A DNA stretch of 64,000 nucleotides from Plantago elongata (taxonomy: Eukaryota; Streptophyta; Magnoliopsida; Lamiales; Plantaginaceae). The notes under the pieces were generated by a model that saw only the letters and a program-made list of their open reading frames with translations, ran no database searches and was not told the DNA's origin. Made by a program: the position numbers and the translations under genes. Positions 24,301 through 39,884 of this stretch are shown here, piece by piece. Every line of letters starts with the position of its first letter. The stretch's first letter is position 1. The stretch lies in contig JAYMSP010000095.1 of NCBI GenBank assembly GCA_036897095.1, positions 21,237 through 85,236 on the forward strand. The letters run 5' to 3'.

Positions 24301-25526
24301 CACTAAGTGTTGCCATGAAGTGTCGCACGAAATGATGCGTTACGTGTTGCTTTAACCACCTACGTCGCTTATATTTAAGTATATTTTTAAATATTATATT
24401 AAAAAAATATTTTTTGTATATTCAATACCCCTTTTAAAAAATTAAAATATTTAAACAAAAAAATTAAAATTAAATTAAAATTTCTAAAGTTAGAAGATTA
24501 AACAAAAAATTGAATTCAATTAAAAAAATAAAATAAAAATAATTGGAGAAATTAAATTTAGGGTTTATGTGAATATTGAGGAATTGTGAAATTTTAATTT
24601 AGGGTTCATGTAAATGTTGTCCTCTTTCTTGTTAATTGTCTTCCTTAATTATGAGTAATGTGAATATTTGTAATTAATTATAATTTTTAAAATTGTAATT
24701 CTCTTACAAATTATATAATATGTGTTTGATTATTTTTTTTAAATTAAATTTAAACAACAAGTAGCGGTAGAGGACGATAGTAGAGTACACACGTGTCAGG
24801 TGAGTACACATTAACTAACAATAGTCAGGACACATATTAATTGACGGTAGAAAATCTGAAGATACTTTGAGTTCAAAAGTCACTTGTCGAGTTTGAAGCT
24901 TTGTAAGTGTACATAACATGGACAATTTTCCTCGAAAGAGTTTAATAATGCTCAATTAGTCTGCAAGTAGCGGTCATAGATAAGTAATAAATATTCCTAT
25001 ATTTCTTTAAAAGTAAAATAATTTAATATTACACATTAAAAAAATGATCTATAAAATTATATGTTTAAGAATGAGTTTTAAATATTAATTAAATAAAAAA
25101 GGTATTTGTGGAGTTAATTTTTTAAATTTATTTTTAAAATATCAATATTACAATTGTAATCTTACAATTAATCAATAATTACATAATTATCATTAATTAC
25201 TTATCAACTTGATATATCACTAGGCTAGTATATATTAGAATATAAATTCACTTCGGTGGAAATCGAATTCATGACTTTTAAAATTATATAGGTTTAATAA
25301 TGCGTGATTAAAATGAATTGTATTATAAATGTTATTGTAAGATTAATTTAATTTGGTTGTTGAAAATGAGAAATTATTTTAATTTTAAGGATGGGTGGAG
25401 GGAGTAGTAAAATTCGAAGCGAGAGGACCATTTTATAGTTTGTGCTGTGTAGCTCTTAACAGTTAACACACCACTAACGCAGCAATATTAATCAGTTCAT
25501 CACTGGTTGGGAATAATCCACCCGCC
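21373..25526. other. AT-rich intergenic region
   Basis: No coding gene is supported over these 4.1 kb. The left end includes the 5' leader of the minus-strand exonuclease. A minus-strand stretch at about 23150-23080 resembles a 5' UTR exon. An imperfect inverted repeat joins about 24190-24225 to 24840-24872. The rest is AT-rich sequence with frequent stops in all frames. The right end carries the promoter and leader of the magnesium transporter. Confidence 0.6.
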
Positions 25527-28500
25527 ATGAGAGTCGTACCTCCACCGCAGATGAAACCGCCCGCGGCGGCGGACGAAGACGGTTCTCGTGCGACGGGCGG
25601 AGTAGGTATCCGGAAGAAGGCGGCGGGAGTGAGGCCATGGATGATACTGGAATCGACCGGCAAGTCTCAGGTTACGGAGGTCGGAAAACACGCCATCATG
25701 CGCCAGACTGGACTACCTGCTCGCGATCTACGCATACTCGACCCGCTGCTGTCGTATCCGTCTACTGTGTTGGGCCGTGAGAAAGCGATTGTGATTAATT
25801 TGGAGCATATCAAGGCGATTATTACTGCTCAGGAAGTGTTGTTGCTCAATTCTAGGGATCCTTCGGTTATGCCGTTCGTTGATGAGCTTCAGAGGAGGAT
25901 TTTGAGGCATAATCAGGCTACTAAGTCTCAGGTCAGCTGATTGTCACTTCATTGGGATTCTCATCGTTGTTGATTTAATTGAATGCTTAGTTTTATGATT
26001 GGTAATCAGAACAGTTTGCTGTGTTTGGATTGTTGTTACTATATTATCTGTTCAATTATGTCATTAGTTGCCCGATCACTTATGATCCTGTTAATTTCAC
26101 TGCAATCATAATGGCAAATGGTTATTAGTGTTGCAACTGCAACCAAGTGGTGTCCTTCTCAGAGTCCTTTAATTAGTTTTTGTTCTATTTTAATTTTGGT
26201 AAAATGTAGTTCCGGCTTTCCGCTGTGCTATATGTTTCTGGAGTGGGGGCATCAAATTGCTCCCTTATCGTTACAGGTAGTCAGGTACTAAAAAAATTGA
26301 ATTAGTCCTGGAAAAACAGAAAGTAGAAACTGTTTCTTGCCAATAGTGCGAATGTGAGTCTATTTTAGCATACAATGTAGCACAGAAATTCTGAATGCTT
26401 ATGCAAAGCCACATGACGTAGAACATAAATTTTGAGTGTTTATGCAAAGCCGCATCATCATAGCGGACTTTGACTTGTTTTGTTTAAAGCAGAAGTTCTG
26501 TTCTAGTTCAAACGGATATGATTTTCTGTTCTGACATAGAACTCTATAGTATCTGCCTATCTGGTCCTTTGAAAACTTAAAGTGTAGCTGTAGAAAAAGA
26601 GCAGTGTTGACTCAGTTGCTACTGCAAGCATATAGGCCTTTTATTGTTCAGACTAATCAGGTTCAGGAACGGTACTTTTGATTTTCCGTCAACTGTTTCC
26701 CAATTAATAAATATTTAGTACTGTACAGTCTGTAATACTGTTTTAATTAGCAAGTTCTTAGGCTTTCTGAATTGCTAATTTTAAGTAATGTGCTTGTAAC
26801 ATGCTCATGTGGATGGGTTGTGATTCAGGAAGCTGGAGATGGTGAAAATGCAAATTGGTCAAATATGTATGATTTGGAGGGGAGAGAATCGGCACCAACA
26901 AGTCCTCCAGATCTTTCTAAAAGATTCCCATCGAAGGAAGAGGAGGGGAAAGTGGAAAGAAAGGAACAGTCTACTGAGAATCGAGAAGGTCCAAAGTTGC
27001 TTCCATTTGAGTTTGTAGCATTGGAGGCATGCCTCGAGAACGCTTGCAGTTGTTTGGAGACCGAAGTACCAAATTTTTGTTTATTAATCTGTCTGAAAGT
27101 GCAATTCACCTAGATTTTCCCTTACTATTCATGTTAACATTCCCTTCTTTTATTCTAAATTAGGCAGGAACATTGGAGCGCGAAGCTCATCCAGCATTGG
27201 ACAAGCTAACTTCAAAAATCAGTACTCTCAATCTAGAACGTGTCAGACAAATAAAGAGTCGCTTGGTTGCTATTACTGGACGCGTTCAGAAGGTTGAACG
27301 AATTTCTCTTGTTATCCTACCTCGTTGCTTTTATTTCGTTAATTAATTACTATAAAATGAGTCACAACTGGTGTGAAATATGCATTATGGAACTGGAAAT
27401 TTCATCTCCAATAGAATGGAGTATTACTGCTGAGGTACTAGACTACTGGTACATAACTCACTAGCGTATTGCAATATCTTTTAACCTTAGTCTGACTCCA
27501 GAGTAAATAGTTCATGTGTCTACACGGTACTGTGCCAAAATCGAGGTGTGAAGCACCAAGTAAATTATATACTCCCTCCGTCCCAGCTTCATTTTCCCGT
27601 ATTCCATTTTGGTCCGTCCCAACTTCATTTTCTCATCCCTTAAATAGAAAATCTTTCTCCTACTTTATACATCATCTTTCTTTATTCAATTTTCTCCCTA
27701 CTTTATCACCATATCTCCTACTTTATTCACTCTTTTTCGTACTTATCACCTTCTCTCATACTTTATTCACTTTTTTCTTAATACTTGTGCCCGGTCCCGC
27801 GGGAAGATGAACCCGGGACGGAGGGAGTATATGTGATGTCTACTTTATAAGATGACCTTGAGTTTGTCCTAGGCGCAACAATAATGTATATTCAACAGAT
27901 AGATATTTAGCTTTGAGCATGACATGATCATGTGGAGGAAATTGTTGTCCGTGATGATCACTGCTGTAGCTGTATTTTTAAATGGAAATTTGTAACTGTG
28001 AAATAAATGTGTCTGGTGAGTACATATGTGAGTGCTTGCTGCACCTTTTCTTATCAATAGGGTATGCATGTGTGAGATGGTTTGTCTGTTTCATCAGTAA
28101 TTTGTTAACTTTTTTTTAATAGGTGAGAGACGAGTTGGAGCATCTACTTGATGATGATGATGATATGGCAGAGATGTATCTGACTGACAAATTGCTACAG
28201 CAACTGGAAAATTCCTCCGCTTCTTCCATTAACGAACAAGATGGTATGGATGAAGATGATGTTAACTCTGATGCTGATGATAGGCACGTATAAAGCCTCT
28301 GACTCTTTTAGTACTCAACTAATAATCGCTAGCTAGTTCAAAGTCACTTGTTAGAAATAACTCTGTTCATTTGCTTCACAGAGCAGTACTCACTCACATT
28401 TTATTGCCCAGTGCTTAAAATTGATGGGTACAACTGAAAATTCGTTGTTTGCAACAGTGATGATCAGCAGAATGACAACCGCCAGAGTCATTTGCTTCGT

Positions 28501-29562
28501 GGTCATAGTGCACTTAGTAGAGACAGCCGTGGAACCCATACTAGTACCATAAGCAAGCACCTTGACGTGGAGGAGCTTGAGATGCTCTTGGAAGCATATT
28601 TTGTGCAGATTGATGGTACACTGAACAAGCTGTCCACCGTATGTAACACTCTGTAAAATGGCCTACGATCTGTGTTTTATTCTTCAAGCTTTGAAATATG
28701 GACTGTTGCTGTTTCTTCTGCATTCATGCTCGTCTGTTTCTAGCAGTGCTGTACAGTGTACGGACATAGATACTGCTAGACCACAACAGAAATCTTTTAA
28801 GCCGCCTGGACACAGTTTCATATGCTCTTAAGCTAAAAAATGATTTTTCTGGGATAAACATCACAAAGAACATAATATAGAATTAATTGTTTTCTTTCAT
28901 TTTCAAGTTCTATTTTGAATCTTCGTATTTTATGTTGGATGCCATAAACTGCATATTGCTTTTGTGTTCCAACTTCATATCTACATAATGCTTCCAAGAC
29001 AGTGTTATTTAACGTTTATTGGACCGCAGTTGTCAGAAATGACATGAAAATGTTCTTGAAGCCACTAGTTTGACTTCTGCCAATAAATACTTCTCTGTAA
29101 AGATGAACTGCCTGTCCTAACTGTTGATCAAATTGAAATTGTTATATTATTAAAAAAGGACTCATTCAGGCTCATTTCATTGCCCTGAAACCAATTGTTA
29201 CCATTCCATTATAATTCAGGGATTGATCTTGAATTGCTTAAAGCCTTGCTTCTTCTTTGGTTGTGATGCAGCTGAGGGAGTATGTAGATGACACTGAAGA
29301 TTATATCAACATTATGCTTGATGACAAGCAGAATCATCTGTTGCAAATGGGGGTCATGTTGACAACAGCAACCCTTATGGTGAGCGCATTTGTGGTTGTG
29401 GCTGGAATTTTCGGTATGAATATCACCATTGACATTTTTGACAAAGACAATCCTGACAATTACCCAAAATTTATGTGGACTGTTGGAGGAGGCACAGCTG
29501 GAACCATTTTCCTGTACGTGATTGCAATTGCATGGTGCAAGTACAGAAGGTTGTTGGAGTGA
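25527..29562 (+). CDS. MRS2/MGT family magnesium transporter, about 465-467 aa
   Basis: CorA-superfamily Mg2+ channel of the plant MRS2/MGT family, closest by recollection to the MRS2-3/MGT4 clade; cell location (plasma membrane, ER or other) is not evident. Coding exons: 25527-25931, 26829-27065, 27164-27292, 28123-28283 (or 28287), 28458 (or 28468/28471)-28638, 29272-29562. The long N-terminal cytosolic domain contains LPARDLRILDPLLSYPST, INLEHIKAIITAQEVLLLN, FEFVALEACLE and LTSKISTLNLERVRQIKSRL. The second-to-last exon has LDVEELEMLLEAYFVQIDG. The final exon holds two membrane helices, with the signature GMN (about residues 419-421) at the end of the first, followed by an acidic loop. All introns are ordinary except intron 4, where either a GC donor or a shifted acceptor is needed to keep frame. 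A Stowaway MITE sits in intron 3. The start ATG has no upstream in-frame alternative. Confidence 0.92.
27572..27827. mobile_element. Stowaway MITE in intron 3 of the magnesium transporter gene
   Basis: The element begins CTCCCTCCGTCCCAG and ends GGGACGGAGGGAG, giving strong terminal inverted repeats. TA at 27570-27571 and TA at 27828-27829 form the target-site duplication. At 256 bp it has the usual size. The ends are well preserved, suggesting a fairly young insertion. It does not disturb the splice sites of the intron (27293-28122). Confidence 0.93.
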
Positions 29563-30705
29563 GTAGTTTCGTAATGTGCGTTACACTATGATTGCTCTGG
29601 TTGAAAGATTGCTCTGTTTCTTTGTGAATGAAGTGTGTAACCATGTTTCCAGAATGTGTAACCATGTAACCATGTTGTAAGTGTGATGCTTTTACGCATC
29701 AGTGAAATCAAAATTGTATACAGTGTATTAAGGTTTTAAAGCTGGTAAAATGCACGCAAGCCAAACCATTCAAGGATCTCAAAGAACACTCACTTGGTAC
29801 TTTAAAAAATTATGGAAGTACCATATCGTAAAAAAACTACTCCTTCCGTCCCAGTCAAAGGCGAATCTAGAATTTTTTTTCTGAGTGGGTTACTCCATTA
29901 TATATTTCCGTCTTATTTATATGTTTTTTCTTTTTTCTTTTTCGAACATTCTACTCATACACTCAAAGTTTTTAATCTTTTTAATTACTATTATAGATTT
30001 CCACCATTTAAATATGTTGTACATTTCTAAAAATTATATAGAAAATAAATATAAAAGAATTGATAAAATTAAGTGACTTACTAATTTAAAAAAAAGTGTA
30101 GAAAATAGCTACTAATAATACTATTAGTGAAGAGTATGTAAGAGAATTATATACATAATAAAATATACTTTTACAAAAAGTATAGAAAAAATTAATCGAT
30201 ACTCAAACCACCAATTTGGTATTGTAACATCAAGTATCTAATTAATTAAATAGACAAATACTTAAAACCTAAATGGAACAAATATTATAAATATTATAAA
30301 CTTTGAACATTATAATGGAAGATATTAAATTTATCAAAACACATATAAAGAATTTAATTGAATTTATCATGCTTTAATGTTTGCAATTTAGGCTATATAG
30401 TTTTAGATAGTTGAAAGTTATAACCTAACTTGTGAAATACGTTCAATGTGTTGAATTGGTTTAAGTAAATGGAACTCATAAAGTTTTATAGCAGGACCAG
30501 GTATCGAACATTATAGGTAACATGTTAATATTTTTAAATTTTTTATTTTTTTTAGATTTTCTGTCCAAGGGTGAATGACCCTTGATCCCAACAAACTTCA
30601 TACATTTATTATTTTTAGACATCCCACCAAACTTCATGCAGTAAAAACGTGCAGTTCTGTAGTATTACAGTGAACACACGAATAATGCATTTTGCGTTTC
30701 AGTTT
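29563..30705. other. Intergenic region between convergent genes
   Basis: It separates the 3' ends of the plus-strand magnesium transporter and the minus-strand OGDH gene, so both 3' UTRs must lie here. An orphan Stowaway-like end (CTCCTTCCGTCCCAG, about 29840) is present without a matching partner. The remainder is AT-rich with no supported gene. Confidence 0.6.
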
Positions 30706-33700
30706 TCATGCATTGATAGGATCAGGCTGCATGGCTTTCTGCACCAGTTCAGTCTGCTCTTTTATGTGGACTTGGTAGAAGCCAGTAGCCGTAGCTGCAG
30801 ATGGAGCACGCCCAACGTACTTTATGTCATCCACACAGCCTCTGCCAAGAGCTTTCATTGCTGTGCCAAGACGGGTTGAGATATAGTTGTATCCACCCAT
30901 GTTCATCGGCTCTTCTTGGCACCAAACAATCTCTGCGTCTGCAAATGATTCAAAAAATATAAACCAGAATAAGTTGACCTAGAAACTCTAATGTGTACTA
31001 GTTCTGATAGCCCCGAGAGATTTCTAAACATAGTATATTGTCCCTAATAAAATAATTCACTTGTGCTTAAAGATGCTTTAACTTAGACAAGTTTCATTAT
31101 AGTTGTGGCTAATATTGAAAGGTAAATAGACTAGCTGGCATCCTTTAGTAATGAAGTATTTTCTAACATAAGTTCGCATATACAAACTAAAACGTACTTG
31201 GATATCTCTTAAGTTCACGCTGAATGAGATCATATGGGAAGGGACAAAGCTGCTCCACCCTACAAATTGCAACATCCTTCCCACCAACCTTTTTCCTCTC
31301 TTCATCAAGTTCATAATAGACCTATCAACAGAGTGTCAAATATCAATCCTGAAACAATAAATATGGTACATAGGAATTTTGGAGCAGATTTAAAATAAGC
31401 AAGAACGGGCAGAATATTTCATACCTTTCCAGAGCAAAGAACAAGCCTTCTAATGCCCTCTTCACGATCTGAGTGATCATTTTGGTCCTTGATTAGGCGT
31501 TTAAATCTGGTTCCTTGCTTGTCGAAACCTGGATGGCCTTGCACATCATCAAACTCAGACAGATTGGATTTGCAGTCTTTGTGACGAAGCAAATTCTTTG
31601 GGGCCATCACAATAAGAGGTTTACGGAATTCCCTATGTATCTGAAAAACAGTTTTTGGGATATGAGATAACGATTATCGCTCCTACAAAATACACTCAGG
31701 TCTGGCAAGTTACATTTACTTACTTGGCGACGCAAAACATGGAAATAATTTGCCGGTGTGGTGACATTCACCACTTGCCAATTGCATTCTTGGATCTGTT
31801 TCCGAAGGGTTGGATCCATCTCAGGAATAACATACGGGTTGTCATCACTCATCTGTAAGATTGCAAAGCAGTAGTTGTCACGGATCAAATCTTTTTGAGG
31901 AGTTGACTTAGGCAGAGAATACAGCATGATTATCAGTTTCATTGTGTCTAGAAATGACCAATGAACCAATACGCTTTAACATCTTTAAGTCCATAATCAT
32001 CAATATTGCAATAGTAAGAATGTGGAGTTTGACATGCATAACCATCCAACCATAAGTGAATAACTGAAATAGGTCTGGACATGTATGAGAAAGACAAAGG
32101 ATACCTGAAGAAAACGTTCCAAGCGCCCACTTGAGTGCTCAGGGCCTTGGCCATCATATCCATGAGGCAGCAGGACAACTAGTCCGGTTTGACGCAACCA
32201 TTTGGCCTCCCCACTGCTAAGGAATTGGTCAAATATCACCTGAGCCCCATTTGCAAAATCACCAAATTGGGCTTCCCATATTACCAGAGAATTGGGATTT
32301 TCCATTGAATAGCCTAATTCAAAACCCAAAACTGCAAACTCCGACAGAGAGCTGGATAGAGCACATCAATAAATTAGATATTAACTATAAACAAAATCAT
32401 CTGGAGAGGACCTAAAAGCAATTAAGGAACCAGGATATGATGCACAAAACAGAGGAAGTGAGGAACTAACATCATTTATATATTTATCCAGATATATCCC
32501 AATTCACAACAAAAAGATGATCATCTAGATTACTAGATATACACACAAAATTAAAATGATACACATTGCAGAAGACACAAAGCAGATACCTGTTGCTCAC
32601 AGTAAACATCTCTTCATTTTGGTTCATCATTAAATGATCCAAGGGGCAGTACTTATCTCCTGTTTCTTGATCATGAAGAATCGAGTGTCTGTGGCTGAAA
32701 GTACCTCGCTCAACATCCTGCCCACTCAATCTAACGTGATTTCCTTCGACTAGCAATGTAGCGAAAGCGAGTGCTTCTCCAACAGCCCAATCGATACCCT
32801 CCCCTGTCTCGATCATCTTTGCCCGATCTTCAAATATCCTCTTCACTGCCCTATGAGGTCTGAAATTTTCTGGGAAAGTTGTTATTGCCCTTCCTACGTT
32901 TTTCAAAATCTCCGGTTTAACACTGCAATAGAATAGTTTATTTTTCGAGTGTCATTTAACCAAAAAAAAAGCAGAATCTGAATTTAAAAAATACATTACC
33001 CAGTGTTACGGATACGTGAAAGCTGCTCTGGAGACTTGAAACCGGCCCAGTAAGCTGAAAGCCAGTCTCTCCTTTGAGGCACGTAGTCTTTACTGGCTAG
33101 ATATTCTTCATTAAGAATTGAAAGGACTTTGTTATTTATCCGATCAATATCTTCTTTTGCCAACTGGCCAGATTCTAAGAGCTTGTTTTGGTATATCTCA
33201 AGGGCTGAAGGATGATTCCTTATAACCTGAAACAGATCAAATTTGAAATAAGAACTACACATAGCCCACCAAAAATGATGGCCATGAACTTCCATCATAA
33301 AAAAAGAAAAGAATGAAAGCTAACAAATATATCAACCGTATATTTTCTCTTCACAGAATGAAAAAATCTTTCCGTGTAGGAATTAGGAAACACATGGACT
33401 TGACAATTAACAAAATACATCACGAACAAATAAACATACCTTGTACATCTTAGGTTGTGTGAAGGAGGGCTCATCAATTTCATTGTGCCCAAACCGACGG
33501 TAACAGATAATATCAACCACAACATCAGTGTGGAACGTCTGGCGCCACTCTGCAGCAAGTTCGCAAGCATGCACAACCGCTTCCACATCATCACCATTGA
33601 CATGGAAAATAGGAGCACTTAAAGCTTTTGCAACGTCAGTACAATACTGTGAAGATCTTCCTGCCCTTGGGTCAGTGGTGAAAGCTACTTGATTGTTCAC

Positions 33701-34990
33701 GACAATGTGAATGGTCCCACCAGAAGTATAGTTAGGAAGAGCACTAAGATGCAACGTCTCATAGACAACACCTTGTCCAGCAAAACTACCATCACCATGT
33801 ATCAGTATACCCATGTTTTTTGTCCTGTCATCATCACCAGAGTAGTATTGTTTCGCTCTAGTTTTGCCAATCACAACAGGATCGACTGCCTCCAAGTGAC
33901 TAGGATTAGCAACCAACGATAAGTGGATTCTCTTACCACCTCTTGTTGGTCGATCATAAGAAGTTCCCAGATGGTATTTGACATCACCAGTACCAGTGTA
34001 AAGTCCAACCTCATCCACAGGCTTAGTGCCACCACTGAACTCGCTAAAGATCTGTCGCAGAGGTTTACGAACAACATTACCCAGAACATTTAATCGTCCT
34101 CTGTGAGACATCCCAATGACTATGTTCTCTACCCCAAGATCTGCTGACCTATCAAACATCTCTTTCATGCCAGGAATCAATGTCTCACAACCTTCGAGCC
34201 CAAATCTCTTGGCTGCAGTCCATTTTGCTGCCAAAAAGTTCTCGAATTGAGTACTCCAGTGTAGTCTGTCAAGAATCACCTCACGTCTTTGACGATTATA
34301 CTGAGTTGGTGTTGGAGTCTCAATTTTGTCTCTCAGCCAGTTACACTTCTCACGGTCAGCAATATGCATGTATTCATAGCCAATAGATCCACAGTAAGCC
34401 TGCTCCAATCTCGTAAGAATCGCCCTTAACGTCTGCACTGGGCGATTCTCAGACAAGAAACCATGCATCCGCCAAACTCCAATAAAAAATTCTCTATCAA
34501 GGTCAGCTTCTGAAAAGCCATAAAGGGCCGGGTCCAGATCACCAGGAATAGCCCTTTCTTCCAAAGCTAGTGGATCTAACTTCGCTTTCATGTGACCATA
34601 TACCTGGTAAGCTCTCACAAGCAATAGCAGCCGCATACTCTCTTGTATTGTTTGGCCAGAAATCCCAGGCGAAGTCGCAGCCTGTCCAACGAAGTTTCTG
34701 AAGAAATTATCCCACGATTCATCAACACTACTGGGATCTTGCTCCCATGCTCTCTGAAGCTCTTCAAGATAGACACTGCTTGTTCCATCTAAAAAACTGT
34801 CAGTCAACCTTGACAGCGGAACTGCCCGAGGAACAGGTGCAGACTGCTCCTTCGGCCTAAAAACCGTAGTGTGGAAACTCCGATTGCACACAGGAACAAC
34901 CCGGGCACGCGTCAAGTACGAACTGTTTTGTGACAGAGTTCGCCTAACCGCAAGCCTTGCCACATTCGACCCAGCTCTAAACCACACCAT
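30706..34990 (-). CDS. 2-oxoglutarate dehydrogenase E1 subunit, mitochondrial, 1019 aa
   Basis: Thiamine-diphosphate-dependent E1 of the mitochondrial 2-oxoglutarate dehydrogenase complex (TCA cycle), which decarboxylates 2-oxoglutarate and passes the succinyl group to the E2 lipoyl domain. Coding exons (high to low): 34990-33440, 33226-33000, 32922-32590, 32351-32105, 31852-31724, 31640-31425, 31321-31198, 30938-30706; all GT-AG with closing phases. The length is very near the family's (about 1017-1025 aa in plants). The N-terminus is arginine- and serine-rich with few acidic residues, as expected of a mitochondrial targeting peptide. The mature part starts around the [19 protein letters not shown] block. 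The ThDP motif runs from GDGSFAGQG (about residue 398) to NNQVAF (about 431). [25 protein letters not shown] and [21 protein letters not shown] are family blocks. A 5' UTR intron is likely at 35085-35443. Confidence 0.97.
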
Positions 34991-36298
34991 CGTCTTTCAG
35001 CAATTCAACCAAACCAAAACTCAATAACCAAAATCTTACACTTAAGCAACTAAACCCAAGCTATAACTGAACCATTACCAGAACCTGACAACAAACATAA
35101 AAAAAACAAACAAACCAATTCAGCAAACATAAATAATACTATAAATCACAGGACACTAATGTATTGTTCCGCAAGCAACTAGAACTCTGTTAATTCACTA
35201 TTACACTCGCATACAATCGAGTTACTATTTTATATTATAAGTTCTGATAAGAACTACTATTATATATTATGAAATTACACCGTTCATAACGAAATTACGA
35301 AAACATTGTGTCAGAGCAATTACACGAATGAACAGAAGTTACTCGAATCTCTACACCAGAAATTCAAACAAAAGCATAAGAGCTAAAACCTAACTAGCTC
35401 AAATTCTGAACAAAAAAACCAGTAAAAATGAACTCCCACATACCTTGAGTAAAATAACTCAAAGAAGTAGGGTTTTGAACTTTGATCCTCGAGAAGAGTG
35501 AAGAAGAAGAAGATAGTGTGGTAATAACCCTAGCAGGGATTTTGAGGTCCTTTTAGGTTTTCCTTAAATTCATTTTCTCCAGCTGAAGTTTCCGTTTAAA
35601 CGTCATATTTGCCTTTTTCATTTCGTTTCTCCACTCTTCTGGAAACAGAGACCGCCTTTTATTTTTATCTTTTTCCCACTCTTTTTGCTTATGTAATCTT
35701 AAATATTTAGTTGCTTAATCCAGTTTAATTAAACTAAATTAATAGTTTTTTTTTTTTTTTTTGGCATTCAAACTAAACTAAAAGTGATTAAGAATATGAA
35801 AGGTCAAAATAAGGCTAAATAGTACTCAAGAGAAGAGGCGACTGGTACAGAATCTGTGTTCTCAAGGAACTTCTAAAAAATTTAAAATAAGCACCAACAA
35901 GAATTTTGTGCACACAGAACCCAACATTTTGTTTTCTTTACATTTTCCTCCTCCATATATAGATAATAAGCAATTTGATCCTTGAATATAAATTAAACTG
36001 TAATTTTGATTTTTGAACCTTTAAAGGTGAAATGAGGCCACTCAAGGTAGTCGGGCATGGAAATAATCTACCCTCAATACAAGTGACGACGTAGTGTGAT
36101 GAAAATATTTAAATATATGTATTTCTTTGTGATAAATATAAGTATTGATAGCTGATTTAGCTTTATAACATCACAAAATTTGTTCATCAGAAACATTGAT
36201 CACCAATTATTACAAAGATGAAAAACAGATGAGAAACAACAACAAATACAATACAGATGAGAAACAAAAACAAATACGTACAAAAGTACATTTATGAG
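34991..36298. other. OGDH 5' region and spacer to the subtilase gene
   Basis: The left half contains the minus-strand OGDH leader with a probable intron. Its promoter would lie beyond about 35520. The right half (35.6-36.3 kb) is AT-rich spacer, including a T run near 35745-35761, and presumably the subtilase 3' UTR. No additional gene is supported. Confidence 0.6.
35085..35443 (-). other. Probable 5' UTR intron of the OGDH E1 gene
   Basis: On the minus strand a donor CAAG/GTATG at 35443 and an acceptor TTTGTTGTCAG at 35085 enclose a T-rich 359-bp stretch ending about 95 bases before the OGDH ATG. The sequence above the donor (about 35444-35520) is A/G-rich on the minus strand and looks like leader. 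The spliced leader would keep a four-codon upstream frame starting with ATG at about 35076. Confidence 0.55.
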
Positions 36299-39694
<3,396 letters not shown>

Positions 39695-39871
39695 AGTTTG
39701 AATGAGCTTAAGCAAGTGATTTGTGTGTTGAAGTCAGATATGCAGTGTAAAGATCATGTCTTTAATTTAATTTAGCATGGTTCTTGCAAAGAGGAACCTT
39801 GACATATATCTTACTACAATTCTTTACTTCGAGCTCAAGATTCTTTGATGTATCATTGTCAATGTGTGATG

Positions 39872-39884
39872 GCTATTTATATAA
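39872..39884 (-). promoter_or_regulatory. Likely TATA box of the subtilase gene
   Basis: On the minus strand TATATAAATAGCC lies about 180 bases above the subtilase start codon. It fits the plant TATA consensus TATA(A/T)A(A/T)A well and would give a leader of about 150 bases. Position and sequence support it; transcription start is not shown. Confidence 0.6.

Noticed and set aside
29830-29870. Stowaway-like end (CTCCTTCCGTCCCAG)
   Set aside because: No inverted partner or TA-bounded right end was found downstream, so it is not listed as an element.
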